A stretch of 64,000 nucleotides of DNA, from contig NZ_CP023699.1 of NCBI RefSeq assembly GCF_008704495.1, forward strand, positions 7,626,001-7,690,000, in the 5' to 3' direction. Made by a program: the position numbers and the translations under genes. Each line of letters starts with the position of its first letter. The first letter of the stretch is position 1. This document shows positions 26,745-36,548 of this stretch, piece by piece. The DNA comes from Streptomyces kanamyceticus. GTDB lineage: Bacteria > Actinomycetota > Actinomycetes > Streptomycetales > Streptomycetaceae. The notes under the pieces are model-generated. The model had not been told where the DNA came from and searched no databases. It saw only the letters and a program-made list of their open reading frames with translations.

Positions 26745-27769
26745 TTCGCGGCCGCCTTCTTGGCGGCGGCCTTCTTCGCGGGTGCCGCCTTCTTCGGCTC
26801 CTCGGGAGCCTTCTCGTCGGCCGGTGCGGCGGACTGCTCCACGGCCTCGCCCAGGCGGTCCACGCCGAACTTCAGCGCGGAGGCGTAGGTGTCGTCCGGG
26901 TCCAGGCGCCGCAGCTCCTCCGCGATCAGCTCGGACGTCTCGCGGCGCTTGAGCGCCACCGCGCGGTCCGGCTGCCCCTGGATGGAGAGCGTCGCGAGCG
27001 AGCCGTCGGCCCGGTCGAGCACGATGGGACCGCAGTCGGTGTCCATGCGTACGCCGGTCAGGCCAGGACCCGCGGACAGCGAGCGCCGCACGGGGACGTC
27101 GAGCCGGTCCGCGAGCCACATCGCGAGCAGCTCGCAGCTCGGGTTGAACTCCTCGCCCTCCACCTCGACGGCGGTGACCTTGCAGGTGACCTGGTCGAGC
27201 GCGGCCGCGAGCATCGAGCGCCACGGCGTGATCCGGGACCAGGACAGGTCCGTGTCGCCGGGGGTGTACGCGTCGGCGCGGGCGGTCAGCTCGTGGATCG
27301 GCTGCTCGGCCGCGTAGGTGTCCGTGACACGGCGCTGGGCCAGGGCCCCGAGCGGGTCCTTGGCGGGGTCCAGCGGGGCGTTCACCGGCCACCAGACGAC
27401 CACCGGGGCGTCGGGCAGGAGCAGCGGCAGGACGACCGACTGGGCGTGGTTGATGACCTCGCCGTACAGGCGCAGGACCACCGTCTCGCCGGTGCCCGCC
27501 TCGACGCCCACCCGCACCTCGGCGTCGAGCCGCGACGTGGTGCGGTCACGCGGCGAGCGGGCGGCGCGCTTGATGACCACGAGGGTGCGCGAGGGGTGCT
27601 CGCGGGACGCCTCGTTGGCGGCCTTCAGGGAGTCGTAGGCGTTCTCCTCGTCGGTGACGATGACGAGGGTGAGCACCATGCCGACGGCCGGGGTGCCGAT
27701 CGCGCGGCGGCCCTGCACGAGCGCCTTGTTGATCTTGCTGGACGTGGTGTCCGTAAGGTCGATCTTCAT
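26741..27769 (-). CDS. opcA: Glucose-6-phosphate dehydrogenase assembly protein OpcA
   Basis: A 342-residue OpcA, which allosterically activates the G6P dehydrogenase encoded just upstream. It begins KIDLTDTTSSKINKALVQGR and has the conserved VVVWWPVNAPLDPAKDPLG and SCELLAMWLADRLDVPV blocks. The last ~30 residues are a low-complexity Glu/Pro then Lys/Ala tail (KKAAPAKKAAAKKAAAK), similar in composition to the UvrA tail in this window. ATGA overlap with zwf and GTGA overlap with pgl imply coupled translation. Confidence 0.96.
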   Translation of the reverse strand: MKIDLTDTTSSKINKALVQGRRAIGTPAVGMVLTLVIVTDEENAYDSLKAANEASREHPSRTLVVIKRAARSPRDRTTSRLDAEVRVGVEAGTGETVVLRLYGEVINHAQSVVLPLLLPDAPVVVWWPVNAPLDPAKDPLGALAQRRVTDTYAAEQPIHELTARADAYTPGDTDLSWSRITPWRSMLAAALDQVTCKVTAVEVEGEEFNPSCELLAMWLADRLDVPVRRSLSAGPGLTGVRMDTDCGPIVLDRADGSLATLSIQGQPDRAVALKRRETSELIAEELRRLDPDDTYASALKFGVDRLGEAVEQSAAPADEKAPEEPKKAAPAKKAAAKKAAAK

Positions 27770-29289
27770 GGCCGACGCCAGCTCCGTCCGTCTCGTGCGA
27801 GCATTTCGTCCGCCTCGGTCGGGCCCCAGGTGCCTGCCGGGTACTGCGCGGGCTTGCCGTGCTTGTCCCAGTACTGCTCGATCGGGTCGAGGATGTTCCA
27901 GGACAGCTCGACCTCCTCCGTGCGCGGGAAGAGGTTGGCGTCGCCGAGCAGGACGTCGAGGATGAGCCGCTCGTACGCCTCGGGGCTGGACTCGGTGAAG
28001 GACTCGCCGTACGCGAAGTCCATCGACACGTCCCGGATCTCCATGGAGGTGCCGGGCACCTTGGAGCCGAAGCGGACCGTGATGCCCTCGTCGGGCTGGA
28101 CGCGGATGACGATCGCGTTCTGCCCGAGCTCCTCGGTGGCGGTGTGGTCGAAGGGGGAGTGGGGCGCGCGCTGGAAGACCACCGCGATCTCCGTCACCCG
28201 TCGGCCGAGCCGCTTGCCGGTGCGCAGGTAGAACGGGACGCCCGCCCAACGGCGGTTGTCCACCTGCAGCTTGATGGCCGCGTAGGTGTCGGTCTTCGAC
28301 TTGGCGTCGATGCCGTCTTCCTGGAGGTAGCCGACGGCCTTCTCGCCGCCCTGCCAGCCCGCGGCGTACTGCCCGCGCACGGTGTCCTTGCCGAGGTCCT
28401 TCGGCAGCTTCACGGCACCGAGCACCTTCGCCTTCTCGGCGACGAGCGCGTCCGCGTCGAAGGAGGCGGGCTCCTCCATCGCGGTCAGGGCCATCAGCTG
28501 GAGCAGGTGGTTCTGGATGACGTCACGGGCGGCGCCGATGCCGTCGTAGTACCCGGCGCGGCCGCCGATGCCGATGTCCTCGGCCATCGTGATCTGGATG
28601 TGGTCCACGTACGACCGGTTCCAGATCGGCTCGAACATCTGGTTGGCGAAGCGGAGCGCCAGGATGTTCTGGACGGTCTCCTTGCCGAGGTAGTGGTCGA
28701 TCCGGAACACCTGGTCCGGGGCGAACACCTCGTGCACGATCGCGTTCAGGTCCTGGGCGGACGCCAGGTCGTGGCCGAACGGCTTTTCGATGACCGCGCG
28801 GCGCCAGGAGCCCTTGGGGGCGTCCGCGAGCTCGTGCTTCTTGAGCTGCTGGACGACCTGCGGGAAGAACTTCGGGGGCACCGAGAGGTAGAAGGCGAAG
28901 TTGCCGCCCGTGCCCTGTGCCTTGTCGAGGTCCTGGATGGTCGCCTTGAGCTGCTCGAAGGCGTCGTCGTCGTCGAAGTTGCCCTGGACGAAGCGCATGC
29001 CCTGGATGAGCTGCTGCCAGACCTCCTCGCGGAAGGGCGTGCGCGCGTGCTGCTTGACGGCGTCGTGCACCTCCTGCGCGAAGTCCTCGTCCTGCCACTC
29101 GCGACGGGCGAAACCGATGAGGGAGAAGCCCGGCGGAAGCAGACCGCGGTTGGCGAGGTCGTAGACGGCGGGCATCAACTTTTTACGGGACAAATCGCCC
29201 GTGACGCCAAAGATGACCAGGCCCGACGGCCCCGCGATGCGCGGGAGCCGTCGGTCTGCGGCGTCACGCAGCGGATTGCTGCTTGACAA
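27766..29289 (-). CDS. zwf: Glucose-6-phosphate 1-dehydrogenase
   Basis: A 507-residue enzyme of the first pentose phosphate step. The dinucleotide-binding loop is VIFGVTGDLSRKKLMPA (about 25-41); the substrate-binding signature is RIDHYLGKETVQN with the catalytic His region nearby. The start is taken as TTG at 29289, giving SSSNPLRDAADRRLP, because no ATG or GTG fits and an AAGGG lies about 11 bases upstream. It starts only 5 bases after tal ends and overlaps opcA. Confidence 0.96.
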   Translation of the reverse strand: MSSSNPLRDAADRRLPRIAGPSGLVIFGVTGDLSRKKLMPAVYDLANRGLLPPGFSLIGFARREWQDEDFAQEVHDAVKQHARTPFREEVWQQLIQGMRFVQGNFDDDDAFEQLKATIQDLDKAQGTGGNFAFYLSVPPKFFPQVVQQLKKHELADAPKGSWRRAVIEKPFGHDLASAQDLNAIVHEVFAPDQVFRIDHYLGKETVQNILALRFANQMFEPIWNRSYVDHIQITMAEDIGIGGRAGYYDGIGAARDVIQNHLLQLMALTAMEEPASFDADALVAEKAKVLGAVKLPKDLGKDTVRGQYAAGWQGGEKAVGYLQEDGIDAKSKTDTYAAIKLQVDNRRWAGVPFYLRTGKRLGRRVTEIAVVFQRAPHSPFDHTATEELGQNAIVIRVQPDEGITVRFGSKVPGTSMEIRDVSMDFAYGESFTESSPEAYERLILDVLLGDANLFPRTEEVELSWNILDPIEQYWDKHGKPAQYPAGTWGPTEADEMLARDGRSWRRP

Positions 29290-29294
29290 GGTGG

Positions 29295-30413
29295 TCAGCC
29301 CTTCGAAGGGGCGAGGCGCTGGAGCTCGGCCTCGGTGGACTTGAGCAGGTCGTTCCAGGCGGCCTCGAACTTCTCGACGCCTTCGTCCTCAAGGAGCTGT
29401 ACGACGTCGTCGTACGAGATGCCGAGCTTCTCCACGGCGGCGATCTCGGCGCGCGCGGCGTCGTAGGTGCCCGCGATGGTGTCGCCGGTGATCGAGCCGT
29501 GGTCGGCGGTGGCCTCCAGGGTCGCCTCCGGCATGGTGTTCACCGTGTTGGGCGCGACGAGGTCGTCGACGTACAGGGTGTCCTTGTACGCCGGGTCCTT
29601 GACGCCGGTCGAGGCCCACAGCGGACGCTGCTTGTTGGCCTGCGCCTTGTCGAGCGCGGCCCAGCGGTCCGAGGAGAAGACCTCCTCGTACGCCTCGTAC
29701 GCGAGACGGGCGTTGGCGAGCGCGGCCTTGCCCTTGAGGGCCTTGGCCTCGTCCGTGCCGATGCCGTCGAGACGCTTGTCGATCTCGGTGTCCACGCGGG
29801 ACACGAAGAAGGACGCCACGGAGTGGATCTTGGTGAGGTCCAGGCCGCGCTCCTTGGCCTTCTCCAGGCCCGCGAGGAACGCGTCCATGACCTCGCGGTA
29901 GCGCGCGAGGGAGAAGATCAGCGTGACGTTGACGCTGATGCCGAGGCCGATGACCTCGGCGATCGCCGGGAGACCCGCCTTGGTGGCCGGGATCTTGATG
30001 AGCGTGTTGGGCCGGTCCACCAGCCAGGCCAGCTGCTTGGCCTCGGCGACCGTGGCCGCCGTGTTGTGCGCCAGGCGCGGGTCGACCTCGATCGACACGC
30101 GGCCGTCCTGGCCGCCCGTCGCGTCGAAGACCGGGCGCAGGATGTCGGCGGCGTCACGGACGTCCGCCGTCGTGATCATGCGGATGGCCTCTTCGACGGT
30201 GACCTTGCGCGCGGCGAGGTCGGCGAGCTGCTGCTCGTAGCCGTCGCCCGACGAGATCGCCTTCTGGAAGATCGACGGGTTCGTCGTGACGCCCACGACG
30301 TGCTGCTGGTCGATCAGTTCGGCGAGGTTGCCGGACGTGATCCGCTTGCGCGACAGGTCGTCCAGCCAGATCGCGACGCCCTCTTCGGAGAGGCGCTTCA
30401 ATGCGTCTGTCAT
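29295..30413 (-). CDS. tal: Transaldolase
   Basis: A 372-residue transaldolase of the actinobacterial long type, transferring dihydroxyacetone units in the non-oxidative pentose phosphate branch. Marks are [15 protein letters not shown] (about 39-53) and the Schiff-base lysine in [16 protein letters not shown]. It lies 35 bases after tkt and 5 bases before zwf, inside the operon. Confidence 0.96.
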   Translation of the reverse strand: MTDALKRLSEEGVAIWLDDLSRKRITSGNLAELIDQQHVVGVTTNPSIFQKAISSGDGYEQQLADLAARKVTVEEAIRMITTADVRDAADILRPVFDATGGQDGRVSIEVDPRLAHNTAATVAEAKQLAWLVDRPNTLIKIPATKAGLPAIAEVIGLGISVNVTLIFSLARYREVMDAFLAGLEKAKERGLDLTKIHSVASFFVSRVDTEIDKRLDGIGTDEAKALKGKAALANARLAYEAYEEVFSSDRWAALDKAQANKQRPLWASTGVKDPAYKDTLYVDDLVAPNTVNTMPEATLEATADHGSITGDTIAGTYDAARAEIAAVEKLGISYDDVVQLLEDEGVEKFEAAWNDLLKSTEAELQRLAPSKG

Positions 30414-30448
30414 GGGAAATACATCTCCTACTTGGTCGTATGTCGGCG

Positions 30449-32554
30449 TCAGCGCTGAGCGGCGTCGATCTCAGTAGTTGAATCCAGTGCAGCCCGGGCG
30501 GCGGCGGCCACCGCGTCGGCGGTGAAGCCGAACTCGCGGAAGAGCACCTTGCCGTCCGCGGAAGCACCGAAGTGCTCCAGCGAGACGATGCGTCCGGCGT
30601 CGCCCACGTACTTGTGCCAGGTCAGGCCGATGCCCGCCTCGACCGCCACGCGCGCCTTGACGGACGGCGGCAGGACGCTGTCGCGGTACCCCTGGTCCTG
30701 CGCGTCGAACCACTCGACGCACGGCATCGAGACGACACGCGTCGGAACGCCCGCGGCCTGCAGCTGCTCGCGCGCCTCGACGGCGAGCTGGACCTCGGAT
30801 CCGGTGCCGATGAGCACGACCTCGGGCGTGCCGCCCTCGGCCTCGAACAGGACGTAACCGCCCTTGGCGGCGTCCTCGTTGCGCTCGTAGGTCGGCACGC
30901 CCTGGCGGGTCAGCGCGAGGCCGTGCGGGGCGCCCTTGCCGAACTCCTTGGTGTAGCGCTTGAGGATCTCGCGCCACGCGATCGCGGTCTCGTTCGCGTC
31001 GGCCGGGCGCACGACGTTCAGGCCCGGGATGGCGCGCAGCGAGGCCAGGTGCTCGACCGGCTGGTGCGTCGGGCCGTCCTCACCGAGACCGATGGAGTCG
31101 TGCGTCCACACGTACGTCACCGGAAGGTGCATCAGCGCCGACAGGCGGACGGCGTTGCGCATGTAGTCGGAGAACACCAGGAAGGTGCCGCCGTAGATGC
31201 GGGTGCCGCCGTGCAGCGCGATGCCGTTCATCTCCGCGGCCATGGAGTGCTCGCGGATGCCGTAGTGGATCGTGCGGCCGTACGGGTTCGCCTCCGGCAG
31301 CGGGTTGTCCGCGGGCAGGAAGGAGCTCGTCTTGTCGATCGTCGTGTTGTTCGAGCCCGCGAGGTCGGCGGAGCCGCCCCACAGCTCGGGCACGACCGCG
31401 CCGAGCGCCTGGAGGACCTTGCCGGAAGCGGCGCGCGTGGCGACGCCCTTGCCGGTCTCGAAGGCCGGGAGCTTCTCTTCCCAGCCCTCGGGCAGCTCGC
31501 CCGCGGCGATGCGGTCGAACTCGGCGGCGCGCTCGGAGTTGGCGGTGCGCCAGGCGGCGAAGCCCTTCTCCCACTCGGCCTTGGCCTCGCGGCCGCGGTC
31601 GAGGGCCTTGCGGGTGTGCGCGATGACCTCGTCGGAGACCTCGAAGGTCTGCTCGGGGTCGAAGCCCAGGACGCGCTTGGTGGCGGCCACCTCCTCGTCG
31701 CCGAGCGCCGAGCCGTGCGCGGCCTCGGTGTTCTGCGCGTTGGGGGCGGGCCAGGCGATGATCGAGCGCATCGCGATGAAGGACGGCTTGTCCGTCACGG
31801 CCTTGGCGGCCTGGATCGCGGCGTAGAGGGCGGCCGGGTCGAGGTCGCCGTCCTCCTTGGGCGCCACGCGCTGCACGTGCCAGCCGTACGCCTCGTACCG
31901 CTTGAGGGTGTCCTCGGAGACGGCCGTCTCCGTGTCGCCCTCGATCGAGATGTGGTTGTCGTCCCACAGCAGGATCAGGTTGCCGAGCTTCTGGTGCCCG
32001 GCCAGCGAGGACGCCTCGCCGGAGATGCCCTCCTGGAGGCAGCCGTCACCGGCGATGGCGTAGATGTGGTGGTCGAACGGGGAGGAGCCGTCGGCCGCCT
32101 CCGGGTCGAAGAGACCGCGCTCGTAGCGGGTCGCCATCGCCATGCCCACGGCGTTGGCGACGCCCTGGCCGAGCGGGCCCGTCGTCGTCTCCACGCCGAC
32201 CGTGTGGCCGTACTCCGGGTGGCCCGGGGTCTTGGAGCCCCAGGTCCGGAACGCCTTCAGATCGTCCAGCTCAAGGCCGAACCCGGCCAGGTAGAGCTGG
32301 ATGTAGAGGGTCAGGGACGAGTGGCCCGCGGAGAGCACGAACCGGTCGCGACCGGTCCACTCGGCGTCCGCCGGGTCGTGCCGCATCACCTTCTGGAAGA
32401 GGGTGTACGCGGCGGGCGCGAGGCTCATGGCCGTACCGGGATGGCCGTTGCCGACCTTCTGTACGGAATCCATGGCCAGGACGCGAGCGGTGTCAACGGC
32501 TCGCTGGTCCAGTTCGGTCCACTCGAGGTCTGTGGTGGTCGGCTTGGTGCTCAC
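30449..32554 (-). CDS. tkt: Transketolase
   Basis: A 701-residue thiamine-diphosphate enzyme transferring two-carbon units. The ThDP/metal motif is [20 protein letters not shown] with [12 protein letters not shown]. The N-terminal [18 protein letters not shown] and the pyrimidine-domain [14 protein letters not shown] block (here [14 protein letters not shown]) are typical. The start is GTG at 32554. It is the first gene of the leftward pentose phosphate operon, so the operon promoter should lie in the 392-base gap toward ctaB. Confidence 0.97.
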   Translation of the reverse strand: MSTKPTTTDLEWTELDQRAVDTARVLAMDSVQKVGNGHPGTAMSLAPAAYTLFQKVMRHDPADAEWTGRDRFVLSAGHSSLTLYIQLYLAGFGLELDDLKAFRTWGSKTPGHPEYGHTVGVETTTGPLGQGVANAVGMAMATRYERGLFDPEAADGSSPFDHHIYAIAGDGCLQEGISGEASSLAGHQKLGNLILLWDDNHISIEGDTETAVSEDTLKRYEAYGWHVQRVAPKEDGDLDPAALYAAIQAAKAVTDKPSFIAMRSIIAWPAPNAQNTEAAHGSALGDEEVAATKRVLGFDPEQTFEVSDEVIAHTRKALDRGREAKAEWEKGFAAWRTANSERAAEFDRIAAGELPEGWEEKLPAFETGKGVATRAASGKVLQALGAVVPELWGGSADLAGSNNTTIDKTSSFLPADNPLPEANPYGRTIHYGIREHSMAAEMNGIALHGGTRIYGGTFLVFSDYMRNAVRLSALMHLPVTYVWTHDSIGLGEDGPTHQPVEHLASLRAIPGLNVVRPADANETAIAWREILKRYTKEFGKGAPHGLALTRQGVPTYERNEDAAKGGYVLFEAEGGTPEVVLIGTGSEVQLAVEAREQLQAAGVPTRVVSMPCVEWFDAQDQGYRDSVLPPSVKARVAVEAGIGLTWHKYVGDAGRIVSLEHFGASADGKVLFREFGFTADAVAAAARAALDSTTEIDAAQR

Positions 32555-32946
32555 CCTGAGTCAGGGCTCCTCTCCACATGTCGAATGCCGGCGATGTAGA
32601 TCCCACCGGCCGATGTCGAGCCTACCGCTGGTGGAACGTGCATTTTTTCGAGTCATTCCAGACTGCCGGGACACGCCGGGATCCGCCTCCTGAAAGGAAA
32701 GGGCGGGGATTCACCATGTGAATAAAGGGGTGCTCATGTGACCGCTCAAAGGGTCGGCGACACCGCTCATGTGACCGCCCGGCGCGTCACCCCTACCGCT
32801 CACCCGGTCGCTCAACACGACCCCACCCCCGCGAAGGGCGAGGTATGGGCAACGTCTACAGTGGCGTGGTACGCGCGAGCCTTTACCGGATCTTCATGTC
32901 AGAAGGTGCTGGTCGGCTCGCTGGGATGTCTCTGTCAGGGGTGTGC
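32555..32946. promoter_or_regulatory. Divergent tkt/ctaB promoter region with three CATGTGA repeats
   Basis: A non-coding 392-base stretch between divergent genes. ATGTGA occurs on the + strand at 32716, 32736 and 32769. The first copy is part of a 13-bp symmetric site TTCAC-CAT-GTGAA (32710-32722). The other two sit in identical 14-bp direct repeats GCTCATGTGACCGC (32732-32745 and 32765-32778). These are likely binding sites for a regulator of the pentose phosphate operon or of ctaB. I cannot place -10/-35 boxes with confidence. Confidence 0.5.
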
Positions 32947-33894
32947 GTGACGGCCGTTGAATCCCGTCCAGCGGGGGTTTCCGGGACGGACATTAGCCCG
33001 AGCCATCGGCCGTTCGGGGCCCGTGTCAAGGCGTTCGTGGCGCTGACCAAGCCACGGATCATCGAACTCCTCCTCATCACCACCGTTCCGGTGATGTTCC
33101 TCGCCGAACAGGGCGTGCCTGACCTGTGGCTGGTCTTCGTGACCTGCCTGGGCGGCTACCTCTCGGCAGGTGGCGCCAACGCGCTCAACATGTACATCGA
33201 CCGCGACATCGACGCCCTGATGGACCGTACGTCGCAGCGGCCGCTGGTCACCGGCATGGTGAGCCCGCGCGAATGCCTCGTCTTCGGCATCACCCTGGGC
33301 GTCGTCTCCACCCTCCTGTTCGGCCTCGCGGTCAACTGGCTCTCCGCCTGGCTCTCGCTCGGCGCGCTGCTCTTCTACGTGGTCGTCTACACGATGATCC
33401 TGAAGCGCCGCACGTCGCAGAACATCGTGTGGGGCGGCATCGCGGGCTGTCTGCCGGTCCTCATCGGCTGGTCCTCGGTCACCAACTCCATGTCGTGGGC
33501 GCCGATCATCCTCTTCCTCGTCATGTTCTTCTGGACCCCGCCGCACTACTGGCCGCTGTCCATGAAGGTCAAGGACGACTACGCGCGCGTGGGCGTGCCG
33601 ATGCTGCCCGTCGTCGCCTCGAACAAGGTGGTCGCCCGGCAGATCGTCCTCTACAGCTGGGTGATGGTCGCCGTCTCGCTGCTGCTCCAGCCGCTCGGCT
33701 ACACGGGCTGGTTCTACACGGCGGTCGCGCTGGTCACCGGTGGCTGGTGGCTGTGGGAGGCGCACGGGCTGCAGAACCGGGCCAAGGCGGAGGCGACGGG
33801 GGGCAAGCTGAAGGAGATGCGGCTGTTCCACTGGTCGATCACGTACGTCTCCTTGCTCTTTGTCGCGGTCGCGGTGGATCCCTTCCTGCGCTGA
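32947..33894 (+). CDS. ctaB: Protohaem IX farnesyltransferase (haem O synthase)
   Basis: A 315-residue UbiA-family prenyltransferase that farnesylates haem B for aa3 oxidase. About nine membrane helices are visible, with the Asp-rich substrate motif [20 protein letters not shown] and [21 protein letters not shown] at 32947 is preferred over GTG at 32941 because AGGGG lies 5 bases upstream; homology begins just after. Its partner ctaA lies 2.6 kb downstream on the other strand. Confidence 0.95.
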   Translation: MTAVESRPAGVSGTDISPSHRPFGARVKAFVALTKPRIIELLLITTVPVMFLAEQGVPDLWLVFVTCLGGYLSAGGANALNMYIDRDIDALMDRTSQRPLVTGMVSPRECLVFGITLGVVSTLLFGLAVNWLSAWLSLGALLFYVVVYTMILKRRTSQNIVWGGIAGCLPVLIGWSSVTNSMSWAPIILFLVMFFWTPPHYWPLSMKVKDDYARVGVPMLPVVASNKVVARQIVLYSWVMVAVSLLLQPLGYTGWFYTAVALVTGGWWLWEAHGLQNRAKAEATGGKLKEMRLFHWSITYVSLLFVAVAVDPFLR

Positions 33895-33908
33895 GCCGAC
33901 TACTTCGC

Positions 33909-33955
33909 CGACGGGCGGGGCACGTGGTGTTGAACGCCACGCGCCCCGCCCGTCG
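33909..33955 (+). terminator. Long hairpin terminator after ctaB
   Basis: Perfect 13-bp inverted repeat (CGACGGGCGGGGC at 33909-33921, partner at 33943-33955); the 21-nt loop contains a further GTGG/CCAC pairing. Confidence 0.8.
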
Positions 33956-33988
33956 CCAGTTGGGCTACCCGTCGGTAGCATCCTGCCC

Positions 33989-34336
33989 ATGGCAGACACG
34001 CAGCAGGTGGACGACAGCAAGCAGGCCGCCAAGGACGAGCGCCGCGCGGCCAAGCTCGCCAAGGAGATCGGGACCTTCGCACGCGCGCACGGCGGTGCCG
34101 AGGGGCAGCTCGCGTACATCGGGCAGAAGGGCACCCGCATCGTGCTCGTCGGCGATGACGGCGGCTGGGGCGACCTGGTCGCGCCGACCTACGCCGTCGC
34201 GCAGAGCGCCGTGGAGAAGGCCGGGATCACCGTCCACGAGGACTTCGACGGGGACTTCGCCGCCAAGGTGGAGACCGGGCCGTACGAGTGGACGCGCATG
34301 GCGGGCATTCAGATCGGCGGCCCCAGCAACGGCTGA
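33989..34336 (+). CDS. Conserved hypothetical protein
   Basis: A 115-residue soluble protein, unrecognised family. The first ~35 residues are highly charged and probably helical (DDSKQAAKDERRAAKLAKE). The rest looks like a small alpha/beta domain (LAYIGQKGTRIVLVGDDGGWGDLVAPTYAVAQSAVEKAG). No signal peptide or membrane segment. It sits between the ctaB terminator and the amidohydrolase gene. Confidence 0.8.
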   Translation: MADTQQVDDSKQAAKDERRAAKLAKEIGTFARAHGGAEGQLAYIGQKGTRIVLVGDDGGWGDLVAPTYAVAQSAVEKAGITVHEDFDGDFAAKVETGPYEWTRMAGIQIGGPSNG

Positions 34337-34438
34337 AGCCGTAGCCGAACGTTCTGCCGAGACTGGCCGAAAGCAACACCTGACACCCGGGTCACCCGTT
34401 AGGACCGTAGGAGCAAGGTCCACCCAGCGGGAGCCCGC

Positions 34439-35536
34439 ATGATCGAAACGCCGTCACTGGTGGATCAGTACTGCCATGGCGTTCTCCGTACGGAGCTGGG
34501 CCTCGGCACCTTCGAGGCCCACCTCGGCCGGGGCGAGGGACCACCCGCCCCCGGCACCACCTTCTTCGACACCCAGACCGGCTTCGCGGTGCGCCGCTGG
34601 TGTCCGCCGCTGCTCGGCCTGGAGCAGCACTGCCCGCCCGCCCGCTATCTCGCCCGCCGCCGTGAACTGGGCGTACTGGAATCGGGGCGGCGCCTGCTGC
34701 GCGGCAGCGGCATCACCACCTACCTCGTCGACACGGGGCTGCCCGGAGACCTGACGGGGCCCGGCGAGATGGCGTCCACCGGGGACGCCGAAGCCCGCGA
34801 GATCGTCCGCCTGGAGTTACTCGCCGAGCAGGTCGCCGACACCTCGGGCACCGCCGACTCGTTCCTCGCCAATCTCGCCGAGTCCGTGCACGCGGCCGCC
34901 GGGGAGGCCGTCGCCTTCACCTCGGTGGCGGGCGTGCGGATCCCGCTCGCCCTCGCCGCGGAGCCGCCGGGGCCCGGCGAGGTGCGCGGCGCGGTCGGGC
35001 GCTGGCTCGCGGGGCGGCAGGTCGGCGGCGAACTGACCGACCCGGTGCTGCTGCGGCACCTGCTGTGGATCGCCGTGGCCTCCGGGCGGCCGCTGCAGCT
35101 GCACGCGGGCGCCGGTGACCCCCAGACGTACTTCGGGGACTTCGCGCGGGCCACCGCGGGGCTCGGCACCGATCTGGTGCTGCTGCACGGCTATCCGTAC
35201 CACCGCAGCGCCGCGCACCTGGCGTCCTTCTTCCCGCACGTGTACGCGGATCTGGGGCCCGCTCTCGTGCGCACCGGAGCGCGTGCGGCGGCCGTCCTCG
35301 CGGAGATCCTGGAACTCGCGCCGTTCGGCAAGCTGCTGTTCTCCAGCGGCGCCCACGGGCTGCCCGAACTGCACGTCGTCGGCGCGAGCCTGTTCCGGGA
35401 GGCGCTCGGCCGGGTGCTCGGCACCTGGGTCGCCGAGGGGGCCTGGTCGCTCGGCGACGCGCAGCGCGTCGCCGGACTCATCGCCGCGGGCAACGCCCGC
35501 CGGGTGTACGGACTCTCAGACGGAGGAGAGCTGTGA
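34439..35536 (+). CDS. Amidohydrolase family protein
   Basis: A 365-residue protein with the TIM-barrel amidohydrolase-2 pattern: LVDQYCHGVLR near the start, LQLHAGAGDPQTYFGDF in the middle, LLHGYPYHRSAAHLASFFPHVYADLG, and FSSGAHGLPELHVVGASLFREAL. The N-terminal His pair is weak (only CHG), so it may use fewer metals, as in the FluG-like group. Codon 127 (34817-34819) is TTA, so translation should need the bldA tRNA. The 3' end overlaps ctaA by 21 bases. Confidence 0.82.
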   Translation: MIETPSLVDQYCHGVLRTELGLGTFEAHLGRGEGPPAPGTTFFDTQTGFAVRRWCPPLLGLEQHCPPARYLARRRELGVLESGRRLLRGSGITTYLVDTGLPGDLTGPGEMASTGDAEAREIVRLELLAEQVADTSGTADSFLANLAESVHAAAGEAVAFTSVAGVRIPLALAAEPPGPGEVRGAVGRWLAGRQVGGELTDPVLLRHLLWIAVASGRPLQLHAGAGDPQTYFGDFARATAGLGTDLVLLHGYPYHRSAAHLASFFPHVYADLGPALVRTGARAAAVLAEILELAPFGKLLFSSGAHGLPELHVVGASLFREALGRVLGTWVAEGAWSLGDAQRVAGLIAAGNARRVYGLSDGGEL

Positions 35537-36514
35537 GTCGTCGGCCTGGGCGGGCAGCCCCGCCGTACCGACGGGGCGCTCCCGCAGCGCGAGCAGCACC
35601 CGCACCACACCGATCCACACCAGACACGAGCCGAACATGTGCAGGCCGACCAGGACCTCCGGCAGGTCCGTGAAGTACTGGACGTAGCCGATGGCGCCCT
35701 GCGCGAGCAGGATCAGGAACAGGTCGCGGGTGCGCGAGAGCGGGCCGCGCGGGGCGTCGACCGCCTTGAGGACGAACCACAGGGCGAACGTCAGCGTCAC
35801 CACGATCCACGCGAGCACCGCGTGCAGCTTGCTGACGGTCTCCCAGTCGAAGCCCATCCGCGGCACGTCGCTGGAGTCGCCCGCGTGCGGCCCCGAGCCC
35901 GTCACGACCGTGCCGACCGCGATGAGCAGCACGGAGGCCGCGACCAGGAACCAGACGAGCTGCGCCACGGCCTTGCCGACCAGCGGGCGCGGCTCCGCGT
36001 CGCCCTCGCGGATGCGCTGCCACATCGTGACGGCGACCGCGATCAGGGCGGTGGAGAGCAGGAAGTGTGCCGCGACCGTCCACGGGTTGAGGCCGACGAG
36101 GACCACGATGCCGCCGAGCACGGCGTTGCCCATGACCAGCCAGAACTGGGCCCAGCCGAGCCGGGTCACGCTGCGCCGCATCGGCTTCTGCGAGCGCGCG
36201 GCGATGATCGCCCAGCCGACGGCGGCGCACAGCACGTACGTCAGCATGCGGTTGCCGAACTCGACGACGCCGTGGAAGCCCATCTCGCTGGTCGCGGTCA
36301 GGGAGTCGTCCGTGCACTTGGGCCACGTCGGGCAGCCGAGGCCGGAGCCCGTCAGCCGGACGGCACCGCCCGTCACCACGATGAGCACGGTCATCGCGAG
36401 GGAGATGAAGGCCGCCTGCTGGACGGTCCGCTGAGTGGGGGTCCAGCGCTCGGCGATGAAGGCGAGCGGGTTCCGCACGGCTTGAGCGACGTCGTCTCGG
36501 GTCACGTTTGGCAC
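35516..36514 (-). CDS. ctaA: Haem A synthase (COX15/CtaA family)
   Basis: A 332-residue membrane protein oxidising haem O to haem A for cytochrome aa3 oxidase. It has about eight helices, an Arg/Gly-rich first loop with the paired cysteines CPTWPKC (residues 61-67), and haem-ligand His residues in EMGFHGVVEFGNR, AAHFLLSTALIA, SKLHAVLAW and VGLHMFGS. The start is GTG at 36514, giving PNVTRDDVAQAVRNPL. Convergent with the amidohydrolase gene. Confidence 0.94.
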   Translation of the reverse strand: MPNVTRDDVAQAVRNPLAFIAERWTPTQRTVQQAAFISLAMTVLIVVTGGAVRLTGSGLGCPTWPKCTDDSLTATSEMGFHGVVEFGNRMLTYVLCAAVGWAIIAARSQKPMRRSVTRLGWAQFWLVMGNAVLGGIVVLVGLNPWTVAAHFLLSTALIAVAVTMWQRIREGDAEPRPLVGKAVAQLVWFLVAASVLLIAVGTVVTGSGPHAGDSSDVPRMGFDWETVSKLHAVLAWIVVTLTFALWFVLKAVDAPRGPLSRTRDLFLILLAQGAIGYVQYFTDLPEVLVGLHMFGSCLVWIGVVRVLLALRERPVGTAGLPAQADDSQLSSV

Positions 36515-36548
36515 GCGCCCTATCGTAGGGGGCCGCTTGTGCAAGCTT

